DNA of 64,000 nucleotides from Zygnema cylindricum (GCA_037447655.1 JBBHKE010002367.1:1-64000), one strand, 5' to 3'. Shown: positions 35,781 to 46,642, counted from the first letter of the stretch. The notes: a model not told the origin generated them from the sequence alone. Made by a program: numbers and translations.

Positions 35781-36837
35781 TGTAGAAATTGATGGTTTTT
35801 GTTAGTATTTTTTAGGTCTAAATTGAAATATAGAAAGAAGACGAGGCAGTCTATCTCTAACTTCTCTCTCCAACTTCCACACTTGTCGCAGTCACTGAGA
35901 AGTTGGAGTGGAAGCAAGAGCCATGGCTACTCAGGCTATCCAAAGGTTTACGGGAAAATATATTTTAGTTAGGGGTTTAATTTACTAAAAGATATGTGCG
36001 GGCGACAGGTTTTGATCCTGGTACCTGCCGGCCGGTAGACAGCCAATAGCCGGTAGCCTTAGCCGTTAAGTCTAGGAGTAGTGTTATGTACTATATGGTT
36101 TGATAATTAGTTATACATATATGCGTATGATAGTTAATTTAACTGTAACTGTTTACGGGAGACATATATCGAGTAAATGTAAAAGTACGGATTCCGGTAC
36201 GGATACCAAACCAATACCGCGCATTTATTTCTTTAGTGAAACGAATACCGCGCATGTATTTATTACGGCTACAATTAAATGTGAATTTAATCGGACGGTC
36301 GGGATTAACGCTGAGATCGCGGAAGAGGATTTTGGCGGTTTGTGGTCATCGCCAAATCGGATGACACGTGGCGGAATGACATTAGATCGCGACATCTCCG
36401 AGGATTATGGGAGCGAATCTGGACATACTACGTGTCGACATTTGGGCCATGTCGTACAATGGCCATACATAAAGTACATCGGCAGCTGTACTTTTGTGTA
36501 CGAAACTGAAATCTGATTGGTTCCGTACATCAGTAGATAGAGTCTGTGAGAGAGATAGGACTTAGAAAAATTAGAAGATAGGACCCTCTCTCCTAGAAAG
36601 CTTGTGTACAAAAGGTCAACTTTGACCCTCCATAACTTACTGCTCAGGGGAGCAAATTCAGAGATTCTTTTTGCTATCGACTCAGGGGAGTCTTGTCTTC
36701 ACAGGGGTGAAGTTGGTCAGAGTTTTTGTGTGCCAGGGTGGCAGTTATTTTTGCTGAAACACAAAGGGATCATGGTTATCCTAGAGGCTTCTTGGAAGCT
36801 GTCTACTCTGAGGACTTTTGGAGGTCTCAGAGTTTCA
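35781..36837 (+). repeat. 3' LTR of A1
   Basis: 1,057 bp, matching 28925-29979 throughout. It begins TGTAGAAATTGATGG and ends CAGAGTTTCA. The antisense tRNA-like module is at about 36001-36077. Confidence 0.92.
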
Positions 36838-37022
36838 TAACGCAGGATAAATTAAAAAGCACGATGGTAAACCATCTGAGTACGGGGGTACAAAAGGGTT
36901 GGCATGGCTGAAAGTGAAAAACTACGGAATAAAATAATAGCACAACAAAAACAAAAAGAAAACAACAACGAGGAAAATAAAAGCACCCAAACTCAAAATG
37001 AAAAGCACAACAATTGACAAAG
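36838..37022 (-). mobile_element. LINE-type relic, 3' untranslated segment between A1 and Gy1
   Basis: When Gy1 is removed at its CAAAG duplication, this segment joins the DNA at 45614 onward, downstream of the LINE-type coding tail on the minus strand. On that strand it is T-rich with TTTTCCTCGTTGTTG and ATGGTTTACCATC words. It carries no coding sequence. Confidence 0.45.
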
Positions 37023-37519
37023 TGTAATAGGATCTCCTACCTCTCAGAAAATCCCATTACTTCAATCAATTTCAACCACACATTCCACACATTGGAAAAC
37101 ACACATCCACATTGGAAAGCACTCACATAAGGATAAACTTTAAATTAGAAGAAGCTTCTGTCCATATCACATTAGCTTGGTCTCTTGCCCTCGTGGCTCA
37201 ACCCTTCTTATTAAAGTGTTTTCCCCTACTCTCAACTTTTAATAATTTTTATCTCTTAACTACTAAAACACTACTTAGTTTGTAAGAGATTTTAATGCCA
37301 AAATGCCAATGCTCCAATTTGGTTTTAATCGATGAGGACCAAGATCAGTCAGATTTTCAACAAACTTTCCTAAGGAAAATATGTTTACTCTCCTCTTAGA
37401 CATCACTATTTATCCATCATCGCCCTAGACTAGCCAGGCCAAAGTGAACGCTCCGTTGAACAGGTTTTACCTAGGCCAATCATTGATCAGCAAGGACTCA
37501 GACTCACCAATGCATAAAC
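37023..37519 (-). repeat. remaining half of Gy1 3' LTR
   Basis: The plus strand starts TGTAATAGGATCTCC, identical to the boundary at 44635 and 47354. It ends at CCAATGCATAAAC, the point where copia LTR G1 is inserted. Confidence 0.88.
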
Positions 37520-38252
37520 TGTTGTTCTGAGACAAGTGTTGGTACTGAAGATGAAGAAATGCAGCAGCAGTCATCGTAGAACAAATCAAGAGAGGAAGCT
37601 TCCACAAATACCTATGGCTGAACATCAACTTTGACAGACTATAACTTTCAGAAAATCGCTCTAAACACGCTGAAATTTAACCACACTGTATATAATATAA
37701 AAAGGAATACACACACTAAATTACAATCAATGCCGCTTACAAATCTGTGAGATATGTGGAAATGAAATTACATAAAATTGAGTGTACAGTTTTCATATCA
37801 TTTGAATCAAATTCACTAAGTCCTACTTTTATACACCGAAACTACACTAAGCTGTACGGAGGCATTCCAGCTGTACATCTAACATTCTATCACAAATATT
37901 TACACCGAAGTTCAAACAACGTAAAGTGATAATGATCTAGTCACCCCTCGTCGCTATTTGTTGGCGGCTGCTGTCAGCGGTCCGATTAGAGGATTTGGCA
38001 CCGTAGAACTAACTTCACGAAGTCCAATGGTCCTGCCAAATTTCCGTACATCCACGGAGGACTACTCACGCATTTCTCTCAAGTGACGACGCGTGTCCCA
38101 AGTGTGAATGAACCGTGAACTCCAAACTTTACTGTCACACTAATTTCGGTAAGTACTGAACCGAACTCAACCAAAAATAACTTAAGTCCTGAACAGATCT
38201 CTCTCCCTCACAGCTGAGGCATAGAGAGGACTAAAGCTTTCTAAAAACAACA
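37520..38252 (-). repeat. 3' LTR of copia G1
   Basis: The minus strand starts TGTTGTTTTTAGAAAGC after a TTAGGGGAG purine tract and ends CAGAACAACA. The plus-strand left boundary is TGTTGTTCTGAG at 37520. It matches 56793-57643. Confidence 0.87.
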
Positions 38253-38272
38253 CTCCCCTAAAGCTTTAGACC

Positions 38273-38599
38273 CTGCTAGTACCTCAGTCCACATGCCTCT
38301 CTACAGAACTTCAATTTGGGTGCAAGCAAGGGTTTTTTCATCATATGAGCCACCATTTGCTCATCCGGTAAATAACTCAACTTCAGGACTTTTCCCATCA
38401 CCTTTTCTCTAACAAAATGCAGCTTGATATCAATGTGTTTACTCTTAAAGTGATGACAGGGATTACATGCAATAGCGATTGCTGCCTGATTGTCACACCA
38501 CACTATCTGTGGTCCAGATTGAATAAAGAGAAGCTCTTGGAGAAGAGACTTTACCTAAAGTAACTCGTTAATTGCCGAGCTGGCAGCCATGTACTCAGC
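38273..38599 (-). pseudogene. pol: copia G1 RNase H, last part
   Basis: Minus strand WCDNQAAIAIACNP, HIDIKLHFVREKVMGK, LSYLPDEQMVAHMM and PKLKFCREACG. A stop at about 38597 separates it from the fused upstream ORF. Confidence 0.85.
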
Positions 38600-39832
38600 C
38601 TACATGGTAGATTGAGCTGTTACCTTCTGAAGTTTGCTTCTCCAGCAGCAAGTTCCACTTCCGATCTTCAGAATGTATTCGGTGGTGGAGCGTCGGCTGG
38701 GCATATCTCCGTAGCTCGCATCGCTCCATGTATGAATTTTGACTTCCTCTCCACCGAGAGAGAGTCTAAGATTTCGAGTTCCTGCAAGAAAGCGAAGAAC
38801 TCTCTTTGCTGCCTCATAGTCCGACTTCCTCGGATTTTGCAGGCTTCGGCTCAAGGCTCGAACCGCGGCTGCGATGTCTAGACGAGTACAGTTCATGAAA
38901 TAGATGAGGCTTCCGACAATCTGCCTGTAAGGAATGGAGGACATAGAATATGCCTCCCCTGAATCTAAGAAACCATCAACCAAAACACCACCATCCGTTT
39001 CCGTGCCTTCCAATTTCTGCCTGAATTCCATAGGAGTGGCACTCCCCTTTGCGTCCAACATGCCAAACTTTTCTAACATGTTCTTGATTGCTTCCTTTTT
39101 AGTTAAAGATGTAAATTTAGAATCCCTATCACTAACTATAGACAAAGGAACTCCATGATTTCTGACCACGTTGTCAAAATATAACTTTGCAACTTCTACA
39201 ACTGAATGAGTAGTTTTGCAAGGGATAAAGATTGTCATTTTACTGAACCTATCGACTACGACCATGATACTGTCATTTCTTCCAGATGTAGTTGGCAACC
39301 TGACAATAAAATCCATAATGACACATTCCCATGGTCTTTCGAGGATATCTAAAGGTTTTATGAGCCCTCTAGGTTTTTGGTTACTAGGTTTACTCTCTTG
39401 GCAAGGGACACAACTTTCCACGTGTTTTGACACCTCTTTTTCCATCCTGGGCCAAAACAATCTACTTTGCAACCGACTAAGAGTTTTATCTCGACCTAGA
39501 TGTCCTAAATGCTCATGGGCTTCCTCTAAAAGTTGTTTTCTTAAGTCTCCCATTTCAGGAATGCATAATCTATCCCCTGTTCGCAAATACAGTAAACCAT
39601 CTTCTATTATAAAGTTTTTGACATGCCTCTCATTCAATGGGTCAGAATTCCCTTTTGAAATATTATTGTAAATCACATCAAAATAACGATCTTTATCATA
39701 ACCACTTCTAACAGCATCTAAAAACAATTCATCTCGAACCACCACACTTATTTCAAAACATTTACTTAAAGGATCTGCGACTATGTTTGTCTTTCCAAGA
39801 ATATGTCTGACATTAAATTTGAAATATGCCAA
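38600..39832 (-). pseudogene. in-frame gypsy integrase - copia RT/RNase H chimera
   Basis: A continuous open frame of about 410 codons. The first part is gypsy: the RNase H end (NVRHILGKTNIVADPLS), the integrase HHCC domain (HEHLGHLGRDKTL, CVPCQ) and the first two catalytic aspartates (VIMDFI, SDRDSKFTS). At about 39106/39107 it changes without a stop to copia: LTKKEAIKNMLEKFG, IPYRQIVGSLIYFMN, the RNase H start TWSDASYGDMPSRRST and KLQKVTAQSTM. The third integrase residue is missing, so neither enzyme is complete. It is probably a deletion product. Confidence 0.88.
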
Positions 39833-40143
39833 TTTCTACATCCACCTAACCTGTTTGCCAGTAATAATCTGTGCATCTCTATAGATATGATAGTGCCTTA
39901 TTATCACAGTGAATGTAAATTTTTATCATGCAAATAACAACGCCATTTCACCAATGCATGAACAATTGCAAGTAATTCTTTTTCCTGTACTAGATAGATT
40001 ATCTCAACATCATTGAATTTTATAGACTCAAAAGCAATAGGATGAAAGTGTTTGCCGACTTTTTGACTTATGACTTCACCTAGACCTTTATCAGATCCAT
40101 CAGTAGTGATCAAAACTTCAAATTCCCCACCTGGATTAAGATA
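39833..40143 (-). pseudogene. pol: gypsy Gy1 RNase H
   Basis: Minus strand YLNPGGEFEVLITTDGSDKGLGEVISQ (the first catalytic Asp lies in the TDGSDKG motif) and EKELLAIVHALVKWRCYL. A stop or frameshift separates it from the following ORF. Its upstream edge is the inverted-repeat insertion. Confidence 0.87.
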
Positions 40144-40715
40144 CACTACACCGCCAATCGCTATTAGGGTAGTGTACGCTAATTCCGTCCCGTTTTTTTT
40201 TATTTATTATTATCCATTAGCGTAGGTCATTCTATATTTTTCTTCACTCTATTTAGGGTAAAATTTATAGTACCGTACAAAACGGAAGTACGTCATCTTT
40301 TAAATAGCGTGGTGTACACTCAGAGTGAAACTGTACAAAAACGTACCTTTCTAAGTCAAAAAGTACAATCCATTTTTTTTAGTAGCCGTCGACGCATGAG
40401 AATGTGCGGTCTAAAAAAGGGATCAAACCGGGTTGTCAAATATCACGTTTGCATTTATTCGTCCAACAACCACGTTTCGACTGTGTGAACGTACGATTTG
40501 TGTACGATTTGTCAGATTTTGTACAAATACCTATATTAGTGTAAGCATGTTTGCGACCGACATTTACTTTTTTCAAATACCCAAATTATAATTATTAAAC
40601 AATTAGAATGTATGTTTTTTTTCAAAATTTTCAAATTCTTAATTAGCGTAAACCGCGGTAATTGTTCATATACGCTAAAGAAACTTATGCGCTAATAACG
40701 ATTGGCGGTGTAGTG
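40144..40715. mobile_element. 572-bp inverted-repeat element with TA duplication
   Basis: The ends are CACTACACCGCCAATCG(C/T)TATTAG in inverted orientation. TA flanks each side (40142-40143, 40716-40717). It splits gypsy RT from RNase H. There is no coding capacity. A TA target fits Tc1/mariner-type (Stowaway-like) elements; the CACTA start recalls En/Spm, but the 3-bp duplication expected for that is not present. Related termini occur at 24417-24645 and 28717-28891. Confidence 0.85.
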
Positions 40716-41590
40716 TAGGGGCAGAGGTCAACTTCCCTTTTAGTTCCTCGAAAGCTCTCTTCTGATCAGATCCCCACATAAACGTCTCTTTCTCCCGAAG
40801 TAAATCCGTCAAAGGTGCGGCAATCATACTGAAGTTTGTGATAAATTTATTGTAATAAGTGGCCAATCCCAAAAATGATCTAACTTCTGTGACATTAGTG
40901 GGTTGCTTCCAATTTTGGATTGCAGTAATTTTGGATGGATCTGTTTTAACACCCTCCCCATTAACTATATGTCCTAAAAATAATTGTTCATTTTTAAGAA
41001 AACTGGATTTTGACAATTTTCCATATAGTTTTATTTCCCTTAACCTTTCCAACACTTTCCTTACATCATTTACATGTTGTTTTTGAAATTCGCTATAAAT
41101 TAGAATATCATCTATAAACACCTGAACAAACTTATCGATATAATCTGAAAAGGTTTGGTTCATTATCGATATAATCTGAAAAGGTTTGGTTCATTAATCT
41201 ATGATAAGTAGGCGATGCATTCGTCAAACCAAATGGCATCACTATCCATTCAAAATGACCGACTTTAGTTATAAAAGCAGTTTTGTCAACATCTTCGGTT
41301 CTAATTGGCACCTGATTAAATCCACTACGCAGATCAATCAAAGAAGTTTATTTAGCACCTTTCAAACGATCTATCAAATCTGAAATTAAAGGTAACGGAT
41401 ACTTATCCTTCAGCGTAATCTTGTCACACTACGATGGTCGACACACATCCTCAACGTTCCGTCCTTCTTTTTGACGAAGAGAACTGGTGCTCCGTACGGT
41501 GATTTACTGGGCTGAATATATCCTTTCTCCAAAAGCTCCTTTATTTGTTTCTTTAACTCCTCCTGCTCAAAGAAACTATGCTTATAAATT
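40716..41590 (-). pseudogene. pol: gypsy Gy1 reverse transcriptase
   Basis: Motifs in order on the minus strand: KKDGTLRMC (about 41470), IDLRSGFNQVPIR (about 41340), FGLTNASPTYHRLMN and the catalytic FIDD (41107-41118) in VFIDDILIYS, then FLGHIVNGEGVKTDPSKI and VRSFLGLATYYNKFI. A 32-bp tandem duplication at about 41133-41196 repeats the NQTFSDYID codons and shifts the frame. Downstream it ends at LTSAP, beside the inserted element. Confidence 0.9.
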
Positions 41591-42107
41591 CATGTGACAA
41601 GAGGATTACATCCAAGTTAAAGGTTAATAACATGTTCGACATCTCGGGAAGGTGGCCTTCCTAGGGGTAAATCACTTGGGAAAACATCTCTAAATTCAAA
41701 AATCAAATCTTTAACAGCAGCAACAGATGTATTAATGTCAGTTATAAAATCAAATTTTTGTTTTTCAAGAGTTTTAGTGGTGTCTGATTTAGAAATAACA
41801 TCAATATTAGTGTTTTCTCCCCCCCGTTCATGAGTAACTGCTTCAGTTACTATTAACAAGAAAGCATGATTTGTTTTATCTTTTAAATGCTTTTTAAATT
41901 GTTAAGCAGAAGTCAAACCCTCCACTCCCAATTTGGTTATGTTATTTACATGATTTCTATGCAACTTTTTGGAAGGTAATGCTTGCAAAACCTTCCAGCC
42001 ATTCTCATATTCATTCTAAAGGTGTTAGTTTCCCAATTAATTTGAGTGTTATGTTTCGTTAACCACGGTTTTCCTAGTATCAGCTCCTCACTACCCAAAT
42101 TCATTAT
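41591..42107 (-). pseudogene. pol: gypsy Gy1 protease-RT linker
   Basis: Linker between protease and RT: GKPWLT (about 42060), KLHRNHVNNITKLG-like sequence, KDLIFEFRDVFPSDLPLGRPPSRDVEHVI (about 41640-41725). Several stops (about 41900, 42015) compared with the longer open copies at 48828-49448 and 51582-52013. Confidence 0.8.
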
Positions 42108-42530
42108 TTAACATACAACTTTCATTTTATGACTTTGAATATCGACTTCTATTGTGTCAGTTTGTAAATCTAATGTGGACTTATTACTATTTGCCACCTG
42201 AACATGTAAAGGTTTTTCCCGTATGACTGTAGGAATTTGATTTTCTCCTACAAACTTATGTGAAATAAAATTATGTGTAGCACCTGAATCTACCATAACT
42301 CTCAATGGTTTCCCTTCCACTAAAGACTCGAATCTGATCAAACTGTGTCTGGTGTCATCATTACTTAAATGTCCTAACATAGGTCTTTTGTTAAGAGTTT
42401 CATCAAAAGGATTGTTCAAACTATGGAGTGTAGTTAGTATCATAATAAATTCAGCTATCCTAGCCTTTGCATTCATTAAGTTACCCTCCAAAGTTAACTC
42501 CTTAACCTTTGGATCTGGTCGACTCAACTG
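42108..42530 (-). CDS. pol: gypsy Gy1 aspartic protease segment
   Basis: Open for about 140 codons. The active site DSGAT (42276-42290) is intact in VDSGATHNFIS, followed by the flap-like region PLHVQVANSNKSTLDL. Upstream lies a helical segment with NAKARIAEFIMILTTLHSL. It is broken from gag upstream by a stop and from the linker downstream by a stop (about 42108). Confidence 0.85.
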   Translation of the reverse strand, partial: QLSRPDPKVKELTLEGNLMNAKARIAEFIMILTTLHSLNNPFDETLNKRPMLGHLSNDDTRHSLIRFESLVEGKPLRVMVDSGATHNFISHKFVGENQIPTVIREKPLHVQVANSNKSTLDLQTDTIEVDIQSHKMKVVC

Positions 42531-43862
42531 AGGACTTTCAGCTAGTCTTTTCCGTTTCCCACCTCATAGGCTTCCTGTTCAGCTAGCTATAATGCAATAT
42601 CTTCCTGAAAATCTTCATTGACATCAATTGTTTTAAGAGATCCCTTATCTGTACAGTCCTTAGTGTAATGATCTAGACCTCCGCATTTAAAATAAGTGAT
42701 TTTCTTCTTCGGTTTTGTGCATTCTGTGCTGAAATGTCCCTCCTCTCCACAGTTATAAAAGTTAATTTCTTCAGTTGTGCACATTCGGTTGCCCTATGAC
42801 CTCTTTTCTGACAAATAGTGCATGTGGGAATGGTAAAATTAGGTTTCTGAGCATTAATGCTCGGTTTAGAACTCTTAATGTAGCCCCATCTATTCTCAAA
42901 TTTATTTCTTAGATTAACACCTTGTCCACCCGTTTCATTTCCCTTGAAGATATTCTGCCTATTAACCAGACCTACATTTAGACCTACTTCCTCAAATTCC
43001 TCCTCACCCCTCTCTGATACTTCATTGAAATTTCCTTTGAGTGATCGAGTTTCAGGATTATACCCCAACTGATCCTCTAATTCCAATGATTTATCTTGTA
43101 ATTCCTTCAAATTAATAAATTTTTGATGTTTCAGTTTTGATTTCAATATAGGATTCAAATAATTTAAGAAATGCATCCCAGGCATTTCATCAGTCAAACC
43201 TATGACATGAATGCTAGATGAGTCAAATTCCTCAACATAATCTTTCACAGATCACGTCTGCTTACAGTTAAGCCACTTTCTTCTATTTTTGATTTATAAG
43301 TGACATACAAGAAACGGGATTTGATCGCGGTCTTAAAAGCTTCCCAATCTGCATTATCAGGAATCAAATTAAACCTCCTCTGAGTGTAATACCAAATCTG
43401 AGCATCACCTTTCAGACAACTAACAACAAAAGAAGTGTAATCATCACGATCATTATTTTTATAGATTCTAGATTCCAAATAATACTCCATATGAAAAATC
43501 CAAGCATCTAACTCATCAATCTTCTTACCATCAAATGATGGTGCTTCACTGATAGACAAATTCAGATCCCTTATCTTCTTAGGTCTATCGTGATTGTTCC
43601 CTAAAACTGGCATTGCTTTTACTACTCTCACCCTTTTGGTCATTGACATCATTCTTTGTCTGAATTAAGTTGATGAGCTCATCCAATTTCTCATTTGAAA
43701 CATTCCCATTTTCCTTAACAACTTTCAATTCACTTTTCAATTTGGAAATTGTTTCATCCACAACAGCAGCATGATTATTAATATTTTTACCAATTTCACA
43801 GTACATTTCTTAAAAACATTCAAGGCATTTTCTATTTCACGTTTCCATGCAGAATTTGCCAT
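42531..43862 (-). pseudogene. gag: gypsy Gy1 gag
   Basis: ATG at 43860-43862 (MANSAWKREIENALN), then frameshifts; a second frame holds a coiled segment (ISKLKSELKVVKENGN). The capsid core is at 43245-43590 (LDAWIFHMEYYLESRI, GDAQIWYYTQRRFN, FKTAIKSRF) and continues, after a one-base loss at the RRD codons, with YVEEFDSSSIHVIGLTDEM. Three zinc knuckles follow: CTICQKRGHRATEC, a second with its first Cys changed (YNCGEEGHFSTEC context) and a third with its first Cys changed (FKCGGLDHYTKDC). Confidence 0.88.
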
Positions 43863-44634
43863 TATCACAAAAATGAAATCGAGTAAAAATAAGATAGAAT
43901 ATAATTTCCCAAAGAATTTGCTGCAAGTTTGAAGTCTTGTGATTGCTCCAATCCAAGACTTCTTCTCATTAACAAATCCTTTGAAATATATCAAAATCTG
44001 AAAATCAAATAAACATTAAAAGTAAGTTAGTGAAATTTCAATTTTCCCAAACATTGAAATAGAAAGGTAAAAATTTTCCCCACAAATTTTGCAGCAGCGA
44101 AATTCAAAGCTATCAAAGGTAAATTCAACCTCAAATTTTGCAACAGCAAAATTGAAAGCATTCAAAGGTAACAATTGAAGGTTTGAAAAATTTTAAGTCA
44201 TTTATGTACCCCTTTGCTCTTCAAGAAGTAAAATGCTCAATGTTTTTACTCCACCATTAGCAAATTTCCCATTTCCCACTACATTAGGATCTTTTGTTCT
44301 CTAATCCTCACATCCTCACCCTTCATGGCTTCAAGCCCTCCCTCTAGACATGAATCATTGCTAAGAGAAGGCAAGTTTTTTTGACTTCTAGGTAATTGGA
44401 GTGAGTTTCAGCGGTGGCTACAATGCCCACCCCGCCTTAGTCCTTATGAAGTGCGCACGCCCCACATCTAACCAGCGGTCGTTGGCACTGTGATCACTCG
44501 CTTTCCCTCCAATCCCCTACCACTTCACATTGTGGTTCTACCGACACAGGTTATAGCATCCTCACCGGTCATGGCGGTCGATATCCGAGTGAGCAAACTT
44601 CGCGTTGGTTTCTAACCAAAGCTTTAATACCATA
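43863..44634 (-). other. gypsy Gy1 5' leader with primer-binding site
   Basis: Untranslated leader between the 5' LTR and gag. Directly after the LTR end the minus strand reads TATGGTATTAAAGC, close to the complement of the initiator tRNA-Met 3' end (TGGTATCAGAGC), the expected minus-strand primer site (about 44622-44634). The region near 44060-44180 contains imperfect repeats of TTTGCAGCAGCGAAATT / TTTGCAACAGCAAAATT. Confidence 0.8.
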
Positions 44635-45608
44635 TGTAATAGGATCTCCTACCTCTCAGAAAATCCCATTACTTCAATCAATTTCAACCACACATTCCAC
44701 ACATTGGAAAACACACATCCACATTGGAAAGCACTCACATAAGGATAAACTTTAAATTAGAAGAAGCTTTTGTCCACATAACATTAGCTTGGTCTCTTGC
44801 CCTCGTGGCTCAACCCTTCTTATTAATGTGTTTTCCTCTACTCTCAACTTTTAATAATTCTATCTCTTAACCACTAAAACACTACTTAGTTTGCAAGAGA
44901 TTTCAATGCCAAAATGCCAATGCTCCAATTTTGTTTAAATTGATGAGGACCAAGATCAGTCAGAATTTCCACAAACTTTTCTAAAGGAAAAGATGATTAC
45001 TCTCCTCTTAGACTTCACTATTTACCCATCATCGCCCTAAACTAGCCAAGCCAGAGTCAACGCTCTGTTGAACAGGTTTTACCTGGGCCAATCATTGATC
45101 AGTAAGGACTCAGACTGGCCAATGCATAAACGTGCGAAATCACTCACTAACTACGTAGCATATCTAACTAATTAAACTACGTTTCACTACGTAAAATTTA
45201 CGTGCAAAAGTGCGCGCCAAACGAAACGCGACTTCGCACGAACGTACGTCGCAAATTTCGCACGCGAAACTTCCTACGAATGTCCATAAACTGAAAGTGA
45301 CGTTGCGTACTAAAAATTGTACGAAACGAACCAATCTTGTGTACCAAACGAAATATTGATTTTGTTTAGTACTTTATGAACGTTTGCCTTTAATTGCGTG
45401 GATAGTTTGACCCTTAACCCGTAACACTAAACACTGAATTGTTATTTTGACCTCGCGCTGTCTCCTAAATACACCAATGACTATATCTTTTAAAATACAA
45501 CCCCAAATCATGTGTTTCTTTTGGAGATATCTATCAAATTTAAATTTATATTTTTGTAATACTTAAATACCCATTTACGAACAACTTTGATCCACTAGTA
45601 CTGTTACA
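44635..45608 (-). repeat. 5' LTR of gypsy Gy1
   Basis: Minus strand TGTAACAGTAC...CCTATTACA, 974 bp. It includes a CpG-rich block (about 45122-45400) with repeated CGTAC, TTCGCACG and TACGTAG words. It matches 47354-48325 and 50109-51079. Confidence 0.92.
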
Positions 45609-45613
45609 CAAAG

Positions 45614-46642
45614 CCAAAACTACAACCCAAACCCAATTAAATAACTACGAAAAGCAACCTTGTAAGTCCCCCCATCCCGAGGAGCACGTTGAGGGGGTTC
45701 TGAAACCCGGCGACGATATATAGCCGCAACAGCCAATCAGAGGAGAATAGAAGCTTGCACTCGTTGTAAAGCCACAGATAAGTGTTGACGATAAAAAGAA
45801 CTAAGGACCAAAAGAGGAGGGCTCCTTGGTCCTCGGCCCTCGAAAGCATGTCGAGTGCAAGTACAAAGAAACTCGTCCATAGCAACACCCAGACAACCAA
45901 AGATCTCGACCGCCATCGGAATAAAGTCATCCATAGGGTCTCGGTGGGCATAATCAGGCTCCTTCGCCTTAGCGGCATCACGAGCCGCCACCCCAACATG
46001 TCGAGCCGCCTAACCAACAACTATAGCTGAAGCAGGGTTCGCCAAAACAATATCACCGAAGATGCGACGGGCACCTTCAAGCACAACAAAATCGATCCGA
46101 CGCTTGTGAATAATATGAGAAACTTCCTGACGCAGAGAAAAGCCCCCCTCTAAAGCAATAGTCGCAACGGCATCGCGAATAGTGTCGTGCGCCTGGATTA
46201 AATCTCCCCCATGCGAGCAACGAAGCAAATGGACACCATCGGCTCCCAAGACGCGACCACATGCACAAACAAGAGAGCCAAGTAAAGGAGGATGGGGGAG
46301 GCCAAGGCGAAATCGAAGGGCGCTGGTGAACTAAGCCGGTGAGAATCGGAGAGTGGAAAAAATCAGTGTAGCGAAAAGCCAAGACCCAGAACCAGGTCCG
46401 CCACAAGAGAGAAGACAGGCACGCGAAGAATCAGAGGGAAGCACCTTGGGAAGGTCGGATTTAATGGCGGCGACAACGCGATCAGAAATCGATTCCTGGA
46501 CACGCTCAACTGATTTTGTAACAAGGGTGGAGAAAATTGGCACATCCACCAGGGCATGGGGAGAAAGAGAACGTGACGTGTCCAATAGAGATCGCTTGAA
46601 GGCGAACACACCGTCTAAAACCCGGGGGATAACAGTAGCTAG
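45614..46642 (-). pseudogene. LINE-type element, C-terminal coding tail
   Basis: Read leftward with frame changes: a segment containing SRACLLSCGGPGSGSWL (about 46385-46430), then CACGRVLG with GVHLLRCSHGG (about 46225-46250), AHDTIRDAVATIALEGGF, RRIDFVV (about 46085-46105) and FGDIVLANP, a stop, then MDDFIPMAVEIFG (about 45900-45940) and a C-terminal end near 45740. I recognise this order from tails of plant and algal retroelement RT proteins; the RRIDF..GDIVLA pair looks like a PD-(D/E)XK nuclease core. The RT itself is absent, lost at the copia G LTR to the right. Confidence 0.6.

Larger units (their letters stand above)
28925..36837 (+). mobile_element. copia element A1, with both LTRs
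   Basis: LTRs at 28925-29979 and 35781-36837, both TGTAGAAATT...GAG(T)TTTCA. The flanking 5-mers are taacc and taacg, a 4-of-5 target duplication. Internal order is gag, protease, integrase, RT, RNase H and PPT, the copia order. All open frames are broken, and a 1.45-kb solo-LTR-like insert sits in RT. The LTRs are similar but not identical, pointing to an old but datable insertion. Confidence 0.92.
37520..39106 (-). mobile_element. copia remnant G1 inside Gy1
   Basis: The 3' portion of a minus-strand copia element (family G): the C-terminal end of RT, RNase H, PPT (about 38253-38270) and 3' LTR (37520-38252). Its left end lies in the gypsy LTR; its right end is fused in frame to gypsy integrase. 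The simplest history is insertion into the gypsy 3' LTR followed by a deletion that removed the copia 5' part, the gypsy LTR half and the integrase end. Confidence 0.85.
37023..45608 (-). mobile_element. gypsy element Gy1, with nested copia and MITE
   Basis: Ty3/gypsy element on the minus strand, bounded by a perfect 5-bp duplication CAAAG (37018-37022 and 45609-45613). The 5' LTR is 44635-45608; the 3' LTR remains only as 37023-37519. Order: LTR, primer site, gag with three zinc knuckles, protease, RT, RNase H, integrase, the gypsy order. An inverted-repeat element (40144-40715) lies between RT and RNase H. Copia remnant G1 (37520-39106) replaces the end of integrase and half of the 3' LTR. 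It resembles a chromovirus by gag and protease, but no chromodomain is seen. Confidence 0.92.

Noticed and set aside
40144-40715. En/Spm CACTA transposon
   Set aside because: The ends start CACTA, but flanks show a TA duplication and not a 3-bp one, and there is no transposase. It is kept as an unassigned inverted-repeat element.
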